A stretch of 64,000 nt of DNA from Planctomycetes bacterium MalM25 (GCA_007745835.1 CP036424.1:558001-622000), one strand, 5' to 3'. Counted from the stretch's first letter, positions 26,409-36,760 are shown. The notes: generated by a model not told the origin, from the letters alone. Translations and numbers: made by a program.

Positions 26409-27170
26409 TCAGCTCACGGAGTAAACCACCGCGCCCGGCTGCAACACGATCGGCCCATAGCGCTCCGTTTGCAGCGCGAGGGCGTGGCGGTAGCGGACCA
26501 GCTCGAGCACCGCCAGGAACACGCCCACGAGCGTCGTCTTGTGGACCCGGTCGTCGGCGAAGAGGTCCTCGAAGGGAGTCGGCCCGCCCGCTTCGCGGAG
26601 CTGCCGGTCGATCCGTTCCATGTGGACGTGGACGGGCGTTTCGTCGTTGTAGAGCGTGGTCTCCGGTTCGGGCTCGAGCCGCTCGCGCATGACGCGGGCG
26701 AAGGCGCTGACGAGGTCCCACAGCTCGACCCCTTCGATCGGCCGCTCGGACGGGTCGATCGCCTCGCGGCGGGGGGCGACCGCGGCGCGGGCGTAACGCT
26801 TCGACCAATCGACCCGGAGCGATTCCAGCTGGTTCGCCGCGTCGCGGTATTCCTTGAATTCGAGCAGCCGCTGCACGAGGTCGCTGGGCGACTCGATGGC
26901 GGCGTCGTCGATCGGCTCACCGATCTCCTCCGCCTCGGCGGCGGGGAGCACCTCGCGGGATTTGATCTCCAGGAGCAGGCTCGCCACGTCGAGGAAATCG
27001 CCCACCGCGTCCGGATCGAGCTTCTCAAGCACCGCGACATGCTCGAGGTACTGCATGGTCACGTCCGCCAGCGGCAGCTCAGCGATCGGCAGCTCCGCCT
27101 TCTTGACGAGGTAGAGCAGCAGGTCGAGCGGGCCGTGGTAGGCGTCGAGTTGGACCTGAAACGCTTGCAT
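26409..27170 (-). CDS. scpA: Segregation and condensation protein A
   Basis: The kleisin subunit that bridges SMC heads with ScpB during chromosome condensation. The 253 residues start QVQLDAYHGPLDLLLYLVKK (kleisin N-terminal domain), continue with DFLDVASLLLEIKSREVLP and end in a winged-helix-like C-terminus (FLAVLELVRYRHALALQTE). ATG 27170 is chosen; codons upstream are not coding. smc and scpB are not adjacent. Confidence 0.93.
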   Translation of the reverse strand: MQAFQVQLDAYHGPLDLLLYLVKKAELPIAELPLADVTMQYLEHVAVLEKLDPDAVGDFLDVASLLLEIKSREVLPAAEAEEIGEPIDDAAIESPSDLVQRLLEFKEYRDAANQLESLRVDWSKRYARAAVAPRREAIDPSERPIEGVELWDLVSAFARVMRERLEPEPETTLYNDETPVHVHMERIDRQLREAGGPTPFEDLFADDRVHKTTLVGVFLAVLELVRYRHALALQTERYGPIVLQPGAVVYSVS

Positions 27171-27269
27171 GGCCGCCGGCGGGAGTGGGGGAGACGCCCG
27201 GCAGCGTAGCAGTTCGGCCTGCTGCTCACGAGGCGAGTGCCTGCCCGCTAGCTCGCTGGCGATAAAAAT

Positions 27270-27304
27270 AAGCCCGCCGCCCTCCAAAGGAGAGCGGCGG
27301 GCTT
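27270..27304 (-). terminator. Rho-independent terminator of the second cysteine-rich gene
   Basis: Stem of 11 bp (AAGCCCGCCGC, 27270-27280, with 27294-27304) and an inner part pairing CTCC with GGAG. Read on the minus strand it is followed by ATTTTTATC, a good U-tract. It lies about 60 bases after the stop codon at 27366. Confidence 0.88.
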
Positions 27305-27365
27305 CGCCAGATGCATCTCAGAGTTGTCGTTCAGCTGGCTCGAAAGCCCAGCTCGTCAGCAGGCC

Positions 27366-27782
27366 TCAGCGGCAGCAGCAACGAGCGGCACGGCGAGCGG
27401 CGCACTTGGCCTTGAGGCGAGCGAACAGACCGCAGCGCTTCGGCTTGCAGCACGGGTCGCACGGATCGCAGCACGGCTCGGGAGCGCAGCAGGTCGGGGC
27501 GGGCTCGCAGCAGGGAGCGGGCTCGCAAACGGGGGCCGGAGCTTCGCAGCAAGGGGCCGGGGCGGGCTCGCAGCAAGGGGCGGGAGCGGGCTCACAAACG
27601 GGAGCGGGAGCTTCGCAGCAAACCGGGGCGGGCTCGCAGCAGGTCGGCTCGGGCTCGCAGCAAGTGGGGGCCGGCTCGCAGCAGGCGTTCTTCTTGCACT
27701 TGAACAGACCGGCCTCGGCCTCAACGCCAGCCGACAGGACGACGGCCACAGCAGCAGCAACAGCAAGGTGGGCGAACTTCAT
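27366..27782 (-). CDS. Exported cysteine-rich repeat protein
   Basis: A 138-residue protein with a signal peptide (MKFAHLAVAAAVAVVLSAGVEA) and then CEPAPTCCEP/CEPAPVCCEAPA-type repeats, Cys-Cys pairs every six to ten residues separated by Glu-Pro-Ala. The tail is basic with Cys (FARLKAKCAARRAARCCCR). GGAGAAA lies 8 bases before ATG 27782. Its N-terminus (MKFA) and the K-C-K-K segment recall the 3448-4503 protein, suggesting two members of a small paralogous family. Role unknown; the terminal Cys/Arg cluster could be for cross-linking or metal. Confidence 0.85.
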   Translation of the reverse strand: MKFAHLAVAAAVAVVLSAGVEAEAGLFKCKKNACCEPAPTCCEPEPTCCEPAPVCCEAPAPVCEPAPAPCCEPAPAPCCEAPAPVCEPAPCCEPAPTCCAPEPCCDPCDPCCKPKRCGLFARLKAKCAARRAARCCCR

Positions 27783-28146
27783 CGTGTGTTTCTCCGAATA
27801 CGCTCGGTGACCCGAGGGGCCAAGCTCCGACAGCGTGTCGGACGGCCCTCTCCGGGAGGGGGGAGGGGCGCTGGTCTGCGTGCGGCATCCCGCCTCGCTA
27901 CGCCTGACCAACAGGTGGGTTCCGCGTCGCCACCCGTGGCGAGCGCGCTAGGCCAGCTGGGGTGAATGCGGCAAATGGACCGAATGCACCGACCTTGCGG
28001 CCAAGGGGGATGAAGTTAGCAAGACCGGGTGGGGTGTAAAGGGGCCCCCGCGAGAAACCCGCAAAAAGAGCCCATCTGCGACGTGATGTCGCAGTAAACG
28101 GCCCCTAAGAGATTGCCCAAATCCCCAGCTGAGGAGTTGGGGAGAC
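27783..28146. other. Intergenic region with two small hairpins
   Basis: About 360 bases without a gene. A 7-bp hairpin (CTGCGAC/GTCGCAG, 28076-28094) and a weaker stem (CCCCA/TGGGG, 28123-28142) lie just 3' of the lipoprotein gene and may help end its transcript. A G-rich stretch near 27849-27870 resembles fragments of the family A repeats. Confidence 0.45.
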
Positions 28147-28722
28147 TCAGCGGTACTCGTTGGGACGAGGCTCAGCCGCCGTCCGGGGGGCCTTGGAGGG
28201 AGCCTTCGATCCCTCGACAAATTGCACCGGGGCCCGCTGCGAGGCGGGCTCGGGCGACTCCTCGAAGCTGATGACCGTTGGCTCATCCGCGCCCGAGTCG
28301 CAAGCCAGCCCGCACACACGCCAGCCGGCCGGTTCGAGTTTCAGCAGGCAGCAAAGCTCTTGTGGTTCGCTGGCGCCCGGCTCGGTCACCAGGCACTGCA
28401 CGGCCGCTTCGTCCTCGTCCAGCAGGCGGATCTGACCGACCTCGAAGCGCTCGACCGCCATGCCCATCGGCGTCAGGACACTCGGGTCGGCGGCGTAACG
28501 CGTGGCGGCCCGGTTGGTCAGCAACTCGGCCGCGCCGGCGGTGTCGCCCGACAGGATCGCCCGCATGAAGGTCTCCGCCGAAGCGGCGACCGGCTCGTTG
28601 CTCGGGGCGGGGACGGCTTTGGCGGCGGGCTTGGCCGCGGCCGATCGGGGCGCCGAGGAATCGGAGCATCCGGCGGCGAGGATCGTGGCGGCGGACAGGA
28701 CCAGAGCGATGCGAGCGGACAC
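28147..28722 (-). CDS. Putative lipoprotein
   Basis: A 191-residue lipoprotein: signal peptide VSARIALVLSAATILAAGC with lipobox L-A-A-G-C. A Pro/Ala linker follows, then a conserved-looking domain (AETFMRAILSGDTAGAAELL...GWRVCGLACDSGADEP), reminiscent of NTF2-like or Lumazine-like small folds, and a disordered tail. GTG 28722 is the start, with GGAG nine bases before. The earlier ATG-like start at 28794 precedes no signal peptide. Family not recognised. Confidence 0.8.
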   Translation of the reverse strand: MSARIALVLSAATILAAGCSDSSAPRSAAAKPAAKAVPAPSNEPVAASAETFMRAILSGDTAGAAELLTNRAATRYAADPSVLTPMGMAVERFEVGQIRLLDEDEAAVQCLVTEPGASEPQELCCLLKLEPAGWRVCGLACDSGADEPTVISFEESPEPASQRAPVQFVEGSKAPSKAPRTAAEPRPNEYR

Positions 28723-28839
28723 GGCGTGACTCCATTCAAGCGATCGGCACGCCAAAGGGGCGAACCGGAGGGGCCGCGGAGGTTGGCAAACCACGGAGGT
28801 CTGGTCAACGCCGTTTAAGGTGGTGTGCTGCCGCTTGCC

Positions 28840-28925
28840 TGTAGGAGGCGTCTCCGACGCCGATACCGGTTTTTCAGCCTGACTCAGCTAGCAGCGCGTA
28901 ATCGGCGTCGGAGACGCCTCCTACA
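28840..28925. repeat. 25-bp perfect inverted repeat (family B)
   Basis: Arms 28840-28864 and 28901-28925 are perfect reverse complements around a 36-base loop; the core is GGAGGCGTCTCCGACGCCGA. The same core makes the repeat at 56987-57070. It lies between the KAP-like ATPase gene and the lipoprotein gene, both on the minus strand. Confidence 0.9.
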
Positions 28926-28943
28926 GAGAGCGGTCCGTACTTT

Positions 28944-30419
28944 CTACGTCGCCCCGGACAACCCGCGGTCGATTGACGCCTGCTCCCGCGCGTAGACCGC
29001 TAGCACCGCCTCGAAGGTCGGCTGCTCGATCTGCCAGGTGGGGTTCTGCTCGGTGTGCTCGTTGCAGTGCGTGGAGATCAAGCGGAAGAGGAACTTGAAC
29101 AGATGCCGTGGTGTACGGAGCGAACGGAGCGCGTCGGCGAGCCGCTGGTCGCTGACCGCCGGGTCGATCAGCTCGCGGACGGTCGGCGCCGTATCCCCTC
29201 CGGCGCAAGCGGCGAGCCGGGCGTTGGCCAGGTCGGTGAGCGAGTCGGCCGTCCAGTCGAGCGTGGGGACGACGTTCTGCTTATCGAGCCGCGCCCGCTG
29301 GTGGAAGTCGCGTCCCTCTCGGTTCAGGTGCTCTTGCAGCTCCGCGGGGAGCAGCAGCTTGAAGCCGAGGCCGGGCTGGCGGAGGAACTTGTTGTCGAGC
29401 ATCGACCAGACGAAGTCGCGGATCGCCTCGACGCGGCCCTCCAGCAGGTGCGGCTCGTCGACGCGATCGACCAGCACCATCACGCCGCCGTAGCCGAGCG
29501 TCTGCAGGATGCCGAGCAGCTTGCCGAGTAGCTCGTAGCGGTCGTCGGTCCGTCGGCGGTTGGGGATCGGTTGGTTGTCGAGGTCGCGGGCGCGGACCCG
29601 CATGAGCGAGCCGGTGAGCGCGCCCCGGTCGCGGCGGAGGACGCGGACGTTGGCGCCGACGCCCCGCGCGAGGAGCTTGCGGGCGACCCACTTGCTGATC
29701 CAGGGGACCCAGCCCGCGGCCGCGGCGACGTACGTCCACGGCCAGCTCAGCCACTCCCAAGCCTGCTGATAGATGATCGCGCCGAAGATCGCCGTTGTGA
29801 CCGCGAGCCCGATCAGGAACCAGCCGGTCGCGCGCCAAGAGGGATAGCCGACGACGCGGCGGAGCCGCTTCCAGCGCTCGCTCTGCGGCGCGCCGGTCGA
29901 GTCGTCGTAGAACGCGGCGAGCAGCATGAGGTCGCGCCGCTGCGACGGGTCGAGCTTCTTCACCGCCCGGCGATCGAGGCGGGTCTTGTCGATCAGCCGG
30001 TCGATCAGGTCGGTCACGGCGATCGACAGCACGCCGTCCATGTGGTCCCACAGCTTCCACTCGGCCAGCACGTGCTCGGCGTCGCGCCCCTTGCGCGCGG
30101 GGAGGCGGTCGGCGAAGCGGTCGAGCAGCGGGTTGAAGTCGTCGTACTCGACGAGCCAGATCGCCTCGCCCTCGGCGGCCGTGTCGTTGTGCCGGCGGAT
30201 CGTGTCGGCGATCTGCAGGCGCATGGCGGTCTTGCCCGCCCCCTTCTCGCCGAACACGAGCGAGGTCGCCGGGTCGGCCGGGTCGCCGTAAACCTTGTCC
30301 CACGCCGGGTGGTGGACCTCGACGCACAACGCCTTGAAGACCTGGTCGGTCTGCGCGTCCTCTTCGGCGAACGGGTTGCGCGAGACGCCGTGGTGGGCGA
30401 GGAATTGATCGGTGCGCAT
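28944..30419 (-). CDS. KAP-like P-loop ATPase with internal membrane helices
   Basis: A 491-residue protein. The P-loop FGEKGAGKTAMR (57-68) opens the ATPase core; a Walker B-like GGVMVLVDRVDE lies at about 328-339. Between them at about 198-245 there are two hydrophobic helices (FLIGLAVTTAIFGAIIYQQA and WPWTYVAAAAGWVPWI), the layout of KAP-family NTPases, in which membrane segments are inserted into the nucleotide-binding fold. The N-terminus MRTDQFLAHHGVSRNPFAEEDA is reminiscent of MoxR/ATP-binding adaptors. KAP relatives are linked to signalling and phage defence, but no partner is beside it. ATG 30419 is used. Confidence 0.75.
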   Translation of the reverse strand: MRTDQFLAHHGVSRNPFAEEDAQTDQVFKALCVEVHHPAWDKVYGDPADPATSLVFGEKGAGKTAMRLQIADTIRRHNDTAAEGEAIWLVEYDDFNPLLDRFADRLPARKGRDAEHVLAEWKLWDHMDGVLSIAVTDLIDRLIDKTRLDRRAVKKLDPSQRRDLMLLAAFYDDSTGAPQSERWKRLRRVVGYPSWRATGWFLIGLAVTTAIFGAIIYQQAWEWLSWPWTYVAAAAGWVPWISKWVARKLLARGVGANVRVLRRDRGALTGSLMRVRARDLDNQPIPNRRRTDDRYELLGKLLGILQTLGYGGVMVLVDRVDEPHLLEGRVEAIRDFVWSMLDNKFLRQPGLGFKLLLPAELQEHLNREGRDFHQRARLDKQNVVPTLDWTADSLTDLANARLAACAGGDTAPTVRELIDPAVSDQRLADALRSLRTPRHLFKFLFRLISTHCNEHTEQNPTWQIEQPTFEAVLAVYAREQASIDRGLSGAT

Positions 30420-30511
30420 AGCGGCAGCGGGGTATTGCGGGTGGATGATGCTTTTCGGCAACAAAGGTTACGTCACGAGAAGCGGCGAGGCGCTGCCCCT
30501 TTCAGTCTAAA

Positions 30512-30586
30512 GGTGAGCCGACGAGGCCAGTCGTCGGAGTGAATCACGCGAGGGTGTCCTCCGACGACTGGCCTCGTCGGCTCGCC
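30512..30586. repeat. 28-bp inverted repeat upstream of 30628 (family C)
   Basis: Arms 30512-30539 and 30559-30586 pair with one wobble position (GGTGAGCCG against GGCGAGCCG); 25 bases of perfect complementarity surround a 19-base loop. Its size and outer sequence match the element at 6828-6903, while the inner sequences differ. It lies between divergent genes at 30419 and 30628. Confidence 0.85.
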
Positions 30587-30627
30587 GTTCGATCCCCTGG
30601 GGCCGTGTATGGCCGTACAATCGGACT

Positions 30628-31122
30628 ATGCCGCTCGACCCGCTCGCACCGCTGAAGACCGACCCGAAGCACGGACACTTCCCGTGGTGGCCCGAGGAGG
30701 GCGACGACTGGGTTCACCCCGAGGACGTGGCGACCGCGCGGGCGATGCTGCCCAGCCCGCGCGTCTGGCGCCGCGACGGGGAGACCTCCGCCGGACTAGT
30801 CGTCATGCGGTATGGCGAAACGCGGATCCGTGTCCGCCGCACGCTGTGGATCACGGTCGAGTGGGAGGGCTACGACCTGGGCGACCTGGTCGAAGTCCGC
30901 CCCCGCGGCATGACGAACGAGCCGCACACGGGCGCCATCCGCGAGATGCACTGGGACGCCCACGCCGGCGCGATCCGCTACCAACTCACCCTGGCCGACG
31001 GGACGCCGCTGGAACGCTGGTTCGGGGCGGATGACCTGAAGCACGTTGAGCCGCCGGTGGTCGAAGCGGAGGTCCGCCGCGAACCGCCGGCGGAATCGGG
31101 CGAGGAACTGGGACTCGCTTAG
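30628..31122 (+). CDS. Conserved hypothetical protein
   Basis: A 164-residue soluble protein with no signal or membrane segment. It starts MPLDPLAPLKTDPKHGHFPWWPEEGDDWVH then VWRRDGE, a strand-rich middle (VVMRYGETRIRVRRTLWITVEWEGYDLGDLVEV) and a polar tail. The high-aromatic conserved look and steady GC make it a convincing gene. I do not recognise a family; it resembles hypothetical proteins of planctomycetes. Confidence 0.78.
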   Translation: MPLDPLAPLKTDPKHGHFPWWPEEGDDWVHPEDVATARAMLPSPRVWRRDGETSAGLVVMRYGETRIRVRRTLWITVEWEGYDLGDLVEVRPRGMTNEPHTGAIREMHWDAHAGAIRYQLTLADGTPLERWFGADDLKHVEPPVVEAEVRREPPAESGEELGLA

Positions 31123-31134
31123 TCCCCGTGGCCA

Positions 31135-32109
31135 TCACCACCAAAGCCGGAGCCCGACCATCGGGCCGTGCAGGTTGACGTCGCCGATGCGGCGGTAGTC
31201 GTAGCCGCCGTACAGCTCGCAGGGGCCGAATCGCCGCCCGATCGTGCCGCTGACGTGTTGCGTCTCCGCGTCGCCGATCACGCCGAAGTCGAGATCCGCC
31301 GACACGATCCAGTCCTCGCTCGGCAGCCAGTCCGCCTGGACGGTCAGGTTGAGCCCCGCTTCCGTGCCGACCGCGTCGCCGAGCCAGCCGACCCCCAGGC
31401 CGGCGCGAACCAGCGTGTCGTTGGACTCGAGGATCCGGTAGGTCAGGTTCACCTGCCCGAGGTGCAGTTCGTCGTGCCCGCCGCCGGGGAGCTGTTCGGC
31501 GTAGCTGTCCCAGTCGAAGTCGATCCCGAGCCCGCTCTCGCCCTCGAGGAGGATAGCGAGCCCGGTCCGCGTGACTTCTTCGGAGCCATCGCCGAACTCG
31601 AACTGAACCTTGCCGAGCCAAGGTTTGCCATCGCCACGCGTGGTGAAGAAGCCGTCGGCTCCGTTGGCGAAGGGGTGGCTAGCGAACTGCTTGCCGAGGC
31701 GGCGTTCGACGGCGGGCGCGACCTCATAAACCACCGGGTCCGGGTTCGCGTACGCGATCGGGCGTTGCTCGACCAGAACCGTCGAGGGCGCGAGAACAAT
31801 CGGTGGCGTGCAGGGCCTGCACGCGAACGGATCGTGACGCCAAGCGAACGACCCGTTCCACCCGGAGCAACGCGGGCGATGGCGGTTTCCGTATCGGGGC
31901 TCTTCCTCACGAGTGACGCGCCGCGTTGCTTGGCTCGCCCGTCCGAGCTTGCCCCCGCTGCGGGGCTCGTCGTTCACGGCCGCCGGCGCTGCGGGCGCGG
32001 GGCGACGGACCTGCTCACGGGCGCGAGAGAGCTTGCCCGCCACGGCGTTTGCCGACGCCAATGTGGCAAGGCATAGACAGCCGAGAGTCATAAACCGGCG
32101 AGCGTTCAT
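31135..32109 (-). CDS. Exported protein, probable outer-membrane beta-barrel
   Basis: A 324-residue protein with a signal peptide (FMTLGCLCLATLASANAVAG). The N-terminal part is Pro/Arg-rich with a small Cys-containing segment (CSGWNGSFAWRHDPFACRPC). From about residue 150 the sequence alternates polar and hydrophobic residues in beta-strand style (TGLAILLEGESGLGIDFDW, LGQVNLTYRILESNDTLVRAGLGVGWLG, WIVSADLDFGVIG) and ends in Trp (GLRLWW), as outer-membrane barrels do with an aromatic last residue. Assignment is by composition. Confidence 0.7.
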   Translation of the reverse strand: MNARRFMTLGCLCLATLASANAVAGKLSRAREQVRRPAPAAPAAVNDEPRSGGKLGRASQATRRVTREEEPRYGNRHRPRCSGWNGSFAWRHDPFACRPCTPPIVLAPSTVLVEQRPIAYANPDPVVYEVAPAVERRLGKQFASHPFANGADGFFTTRGDGKPWLGKVQFEFGDGSEEVTRTGLAILLEGESGLGIDFDWDSYAEQLPGGGHDELHLGQVNLTYRILESNDTLVRAGLGVGWLGDAVGTEAGLNLTVQADWLPSEDWIVSADLDFGVIGDAETQHVSGTIGRRFGPCELYGGYDYRRIGDVNLHGPMVGLRLWW

Positions 32110-32295
32110 CGGGGCGATCCTTCGCGTGGGGAGCCTGAGCGGGCTCCGATCGCCCGCGTCTCCTCAGGAAGGACGCAAGCAGCGCGCCAACACGCGGTTG
32201 TGCGATAACACCGGGGAAAACCGAGGATGCCGAGGGCAGGCAGTCCAACCCGAAGTCAATCGGAGGACGCTAGCAGTCGCGAAAGCGCGACAGGG

Positions 32296-33705
<1,410 letters not shown>

Positions 33706-33903
33706 GGCGAGGGGGCTCACGAGAGGGGAGGGCACGCAGCGCAGGTGTCGCCAAATACCTACGTCACCCCCGGCGTGTGTCAAAAAAGGGACGAGAACCC
33801 TGCCGGTGGCGCCGCTTGTACGCAAGAACGACCGGCGCGATCGTGTTAACCTGTGTGACCCCAACCCGCGCCGCCCGGGGCTCCCTTGCTTCTCTTTAGG
33901 CAC

Positions 33904-35526
33904 ATGATGCAACGCCGCTTGATGATCGCCACGATCCTCTTGGCCACCCCTTTAGCGTGGGCAGACCGCCCGAACCTCGTGCTCGCCTTCGCGGATGACC
34001 TGGGCCGGTATGCCAGCGCGTACCGCGACCCCGACCGCCCCGGCCTGAACGACCTGATCGACACGCCGAACTTCGACCGGGTCGCCCGCGAGGGGGCGCT
34101 GTTCGACTGCGCGCTGGTCAGCGCCCCGAGCTGCACGCCGTCGCGGGCGGCGGTCCTGTCGGGGCGGAACTTCTTCCGCAACGGCAGCCACGCCCAGCTC
34201 CACCACCCCTGGTGGGACGACGAGGCGACCGATCCGTGGGACGGCGTGAGGGGCTTCCCGCTCACGCTTCAGGGGACCGGCTACCACATTGGGTGGACCT
34301 ACAAGTTGCACGTCGACGTGGACAGGATGGGCGGGGCGGATCACAACTACCAATCGGCCGGACGCCGGTTCAATCAGTTCTCTCAGAACGCTTCGCGGGC
34401 GGACGATCCCGAAGCGGAGAAGCTCGCGTTGCTCGACGAGGTCCGTCAGAACTTCCGCTCGTTCCTCGCCGACCGCGAAGGCGAGCAGCCCTTCTTCTAC
34501 TGGTTCAACCCGACCAACACCCATCGCGGATGGGAACGGGGATCGGGCAAGAAGCTGTGGGGCCTCGATCCCGACGAACTGCGCGGCCGCCTGCCGGCGT
34601 TCCTCACCGACGACCCGGTCGTGCGTGAAGACTTCGCCGACTACCTGGGCGAGGCGCTCGCGTTCGACGCGGCGGTTGGGGTGCTGCTGGCGGAATTGGA
34701 AGAGCGGGGCGAGCTCGACAACACCCTGCTGGTCGTCAGCGGCGACCACGGAGCGCCCGGTTTTCCGCGCGGCAAGACGAACCTGTACGACTTCGGGACC
34801 CAGGTCCCGCTCGCGATTCGCTGGCCCGCGCGGATTGCCAGTGGCAAACGGATCGGGGCGCCGGTGAGCCTCGTTGACTTGGCGCCCACCTTCCTCGCCG
34901 CGGCGGACGTCGGCTCAGAGGATCAGCCGGACGGCGAGAACCTGTTGCCCTACCTGCGGCCAGACCGGCCCGAGCCCGAGTCGGCGATGCGTGGTTGGGC
35001 GCTGGTCGGACGGGAGAACCACGTGCAGGGTTCTCGCGCGGGAGCCAAGCCCTACCCGATGCGCGCGATCCGCACGGGGGAGTACCTCTACATCCGCAAC
35101 TTCGCCCCGGATCGCTGGCCGGTCACCGAGCCGCCGTTGGCGGGCGTTTGGGAGACCAACGGCGAGGGGCGCCGCAAGCTCACGCCGCGGCACAACGACC
35201 TCGATGGCGGCCCGACGAGAACGTTCTATGAAAGCAAAGAGGGCGACCCGTCGATCGCCGGAGAGTGGCGCCTGTTCTTCGATCGCCGACCCGCCGAGGA
35301 ACTGTACTACGTCCCGGACGATCCCGATCAGATGCGGAACGTGGCGGAGGATCCTCGGTACGCCTCGGCGCTTGCGGATCTGCGTCAGCGGCTCGACAGC
35401 GAGTTGAACCGCGACGTCGATCCGCGGGTCGTGGGTGACGGGACCGCCTTCGATCGCCCTCCCTACGCCCCCGTGCCGGGCGTCATCGACGAGCACGGCC
35501 GCGTCCCAAGGCGCAAGCGTCGCTAG
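33904..35526 (+). CDS. Secreted sulfatase
   Basis: A 540-residue arylsulfatase-type enzyme with a signal peptide ([14 protein letters not shown]). The catalytic signature S-C-T-P-S-R-A-A is present at Cys77, which would be converted to formylglycine; [11 protein letters not shown] provides the metal Asp pair and [25 protein letters not shown] the late metal-binding motif. It should remove sulfate from algal or glycan polymers, as is common in this phylum. Double ATG at 33904/33907; an AGG precedes. It diverges from the response regulator. Confidence 0.95.
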   Translation: MMQRRLMIATILLATPLAWADRPNLVLAFADDLGRYASAYRDPDRPGLNDLIDTPNFDRVAREGALFDCALVSAPSCTPSRAAVLSGRNFFRNGSHAQLHHPWWDDEATDPWDGVRGFPLTLQGTGYHIGWTYKLHVDVDRMGGADHNYQSAGRRFNQFSQNASRADDPEAEKLALLDEVRQNFRSFLADREGEQPFFYWFNPTNTHRGWERGSGKKLWGLDPDELRGRLPAFLTDDPVVREDFADYLGEALAFDAAVGVLLAELEERGELDNTLLVVSGDHGAPGFPRGKTNLYDFGTQVPLAIRWPARIASGKRIGAPVSLVDLAPTFLAAADVGSEDQPDGENLLPYLRPDRPEPESAMRGWALVGRENHVQGSRAGAKPYPMRAIRTGEYLYIRNFAPDRWPVTEPPLAGVWETNGEGRRKLTPRHNDLDGGPTRTFYESKEGDPSIAGEWRLFFDRRPAEELYYVPDDPDQMRNVAEDPRYASALADLRQRLDSELNRDVDPRVVGDGTAFDRPPYAPVPGVIDEHGRVPRRKRR

Positions 35527-36422
35527 CCCGCCCGGGGGTGCGCCTTCTCGTACGCCTCGCGGAGGCTGCGGGTGCTGACGTGCGTGTAGACCTGCGTGGT
35601 GACCAGGCTGCTGTGGCCGAGCAGTTCCTGCACGCTGCGGATGTCGGCGCCCCGGTCCAGCAGGTGCGTCGCGAAACTGTGCCGCAGCGTGTGCGGCGAG
35701 GTCCGCGGGTCGAGCCCCGCGGTCGCCAGGTGCTTCTCGAGCAGCCGGGCGACGCTCCGTGTCGTGAGCCGACGGCCGAACCGGTTGGTGAACAGCGGCG
35801 TCTCCTCGCCACGCGACTCGCCCTTCGCGAGCTTCCGATTGCCGAGCCAGTCGCGGAGCGCGCCGGTGGCGTACTTGCCGAGGGGCGTGAGCCGCTCTTT
35901 GCGTCCCTTGCCGCGGACTTGCAGCAAGCCCTGGTCGAGATCGAGGTCGCCGTCGTTCGCGCCGACCAGTTCGCTCACGCGCAGCCCGGCGGAGTAGAGC
36001 GTTTCGAGGATCGCCCGGTCGCGCAGCCCGAGCGCCGAATCCGCCGGCGGCGCCGAGAGCAGGCGCGAGACCTCATCACCCGTCAGGAACTGGGGCAGCT
36101 TCCGCGACTTCCGCGGGTTGTGGAGCGGCTCGGCCGGGTTCGCGGTGACCCAGCCCTCGCGGAGCCCGAACTTGAAGAACGAACGGACGGCGGACATCCG
36201 TCGCGAGATCGAGCTCTTCGCGTAACCCGCCTCGCCGAGGGCGGCCAGGTAGCCCCGCAGGTCGGGGACGGTGATGGCGGCTGGGTCGGGCGTGCGGCCG
36301 TCCTCGTGGGCGAGGAACTCGGCCAGCGCCGCCAGGTCCTCGCGGTACGCCTTGACCGTGTGCTCCGACGCGTTGCGCTCGCGCTGCAGGTGACGCAAGA
36401 ACTGACCGAGCTGGCGACGCAC
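35523..36422 (-). CDS. xerC: Tyrosine recombinase XerC/XerD
   Basis: A 299-residue integrase-family recombinase that resolves chromosome dimers at dif. The SAM-like N-terminal domain (FLRHLQRERNASEHTVKAY) is followed by the catalytic domain with Arg in YSAGLRVSEL, Lys in VRGKGRKERL, H-x-x-R in HTLRHSFATHLL, His in LLGHSSL and the nucleophile Tyr in TTQVYTHVS. XerC and XerD cannot be separated with confidence. Start GTG 36422. Its 3' end overlaps the sulfatase 3' end by four bases. Confidence 0.93.
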   Translation of the reverse strand: MRRQLGQFLRHLQRERNASEHTVKAYREDLAALAEFLAHEDGRTPDPAAITVPDLRGYLAALGEAGYAKSSISRRMSAVRSFFKFGLREGWVTANPAEPLHNPRKSRKLPQFLTGDEVSRLLSAPPADSALGLRDRAILETLYSAGLRVSELVGANDGDLDLDQGLLQVRGKGRKERLTPLGKYATGALRDWLGNRKLAKGESRGEETPLFTNRFGRRLTTRSVARLLEKHLATAGLDPRTSPHTLRHSFATHLLDRGADIRSVQELLGHSSLVTTQVYTHVSTRSLREAYEKAHPRAG

Positions 36423-36425
36423 AGA

Positions 36426-36514
36426 GAGGCCGTAGGCTAGAGGCCGTAGGCTGCGGGGATTGCTGGCACGCGTAGCCGTTAGCGCCTACAGCCTAAGGTC
36501 TACAGCCTGAAGCC
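36426..36514. repeat. AGGCCGTAGGCT-type inverted repeat
   Basis: AGGCCGTAGGCT occurs twice in tandem (from 36428) and CCTACAGCCT/TCTACAGCCTGAAGCCTC lies about 60 bases on as an imperfect reverse complement, so the block can form a long hairpin. It occupies the short gap upstream of xerC. The motif is of the kind found dispersed in planctomycete genomes. Confidence 0.6.
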
Positions 36515-36523
36515 TCGCCCCGC

Positions 36524-36760
36524 TCACTCGGGCAACGCGGCCCGGCGGCTGATGCGGTCGCCGAGCACTTCGCGCTCTTTGGCCTCGTTGCGGATGCGGC
36601 GGCTGAGGACCGCGGCGTCGTACCAGGTGAAGCTGAGCTCGGGGTCCGACGCGTGGCGGCCCAGCGCGCGGAGCGCGTCGGCCTGCTGCGAGTCGTCGTA
36701 CAGGAACAGGTAGCGTTCCTTGCCTTTTACAAGAGCGAGAACGTTGACGTCGTCGTTCAC
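36524..36760 (-). CDS. Small conserved hypothetical protein
   Basis: A 78-residue soluble protein starting VNDDVNVLALVKGKERYLFLYDD and ending VLGDRISRRAALPE. The phrase LVKGKERYLFLYDDSQQADALRALGRHA and the Trp-Tyr motif FTWYDAAVLSRRIRNE look conserved. GTG 36760 is the start. No family recognised; it could be a small regulator or accessory protein near xerC. Confidence 0.75.
   Translation of the reverse strand: MNDDVNVLALVKGKERYLFLYDDSQQADALRALGRHASDPELSFTWYDAAVLSRRIRNEAKEREVLGDRISRRAALPE

Noticed and set aside
27324-27965. Plus-strand frames opposite the second cysteine-rich gene
   Set aside because: Produced by its repeats; a terminator and ribosome site support the minus-strand gene.
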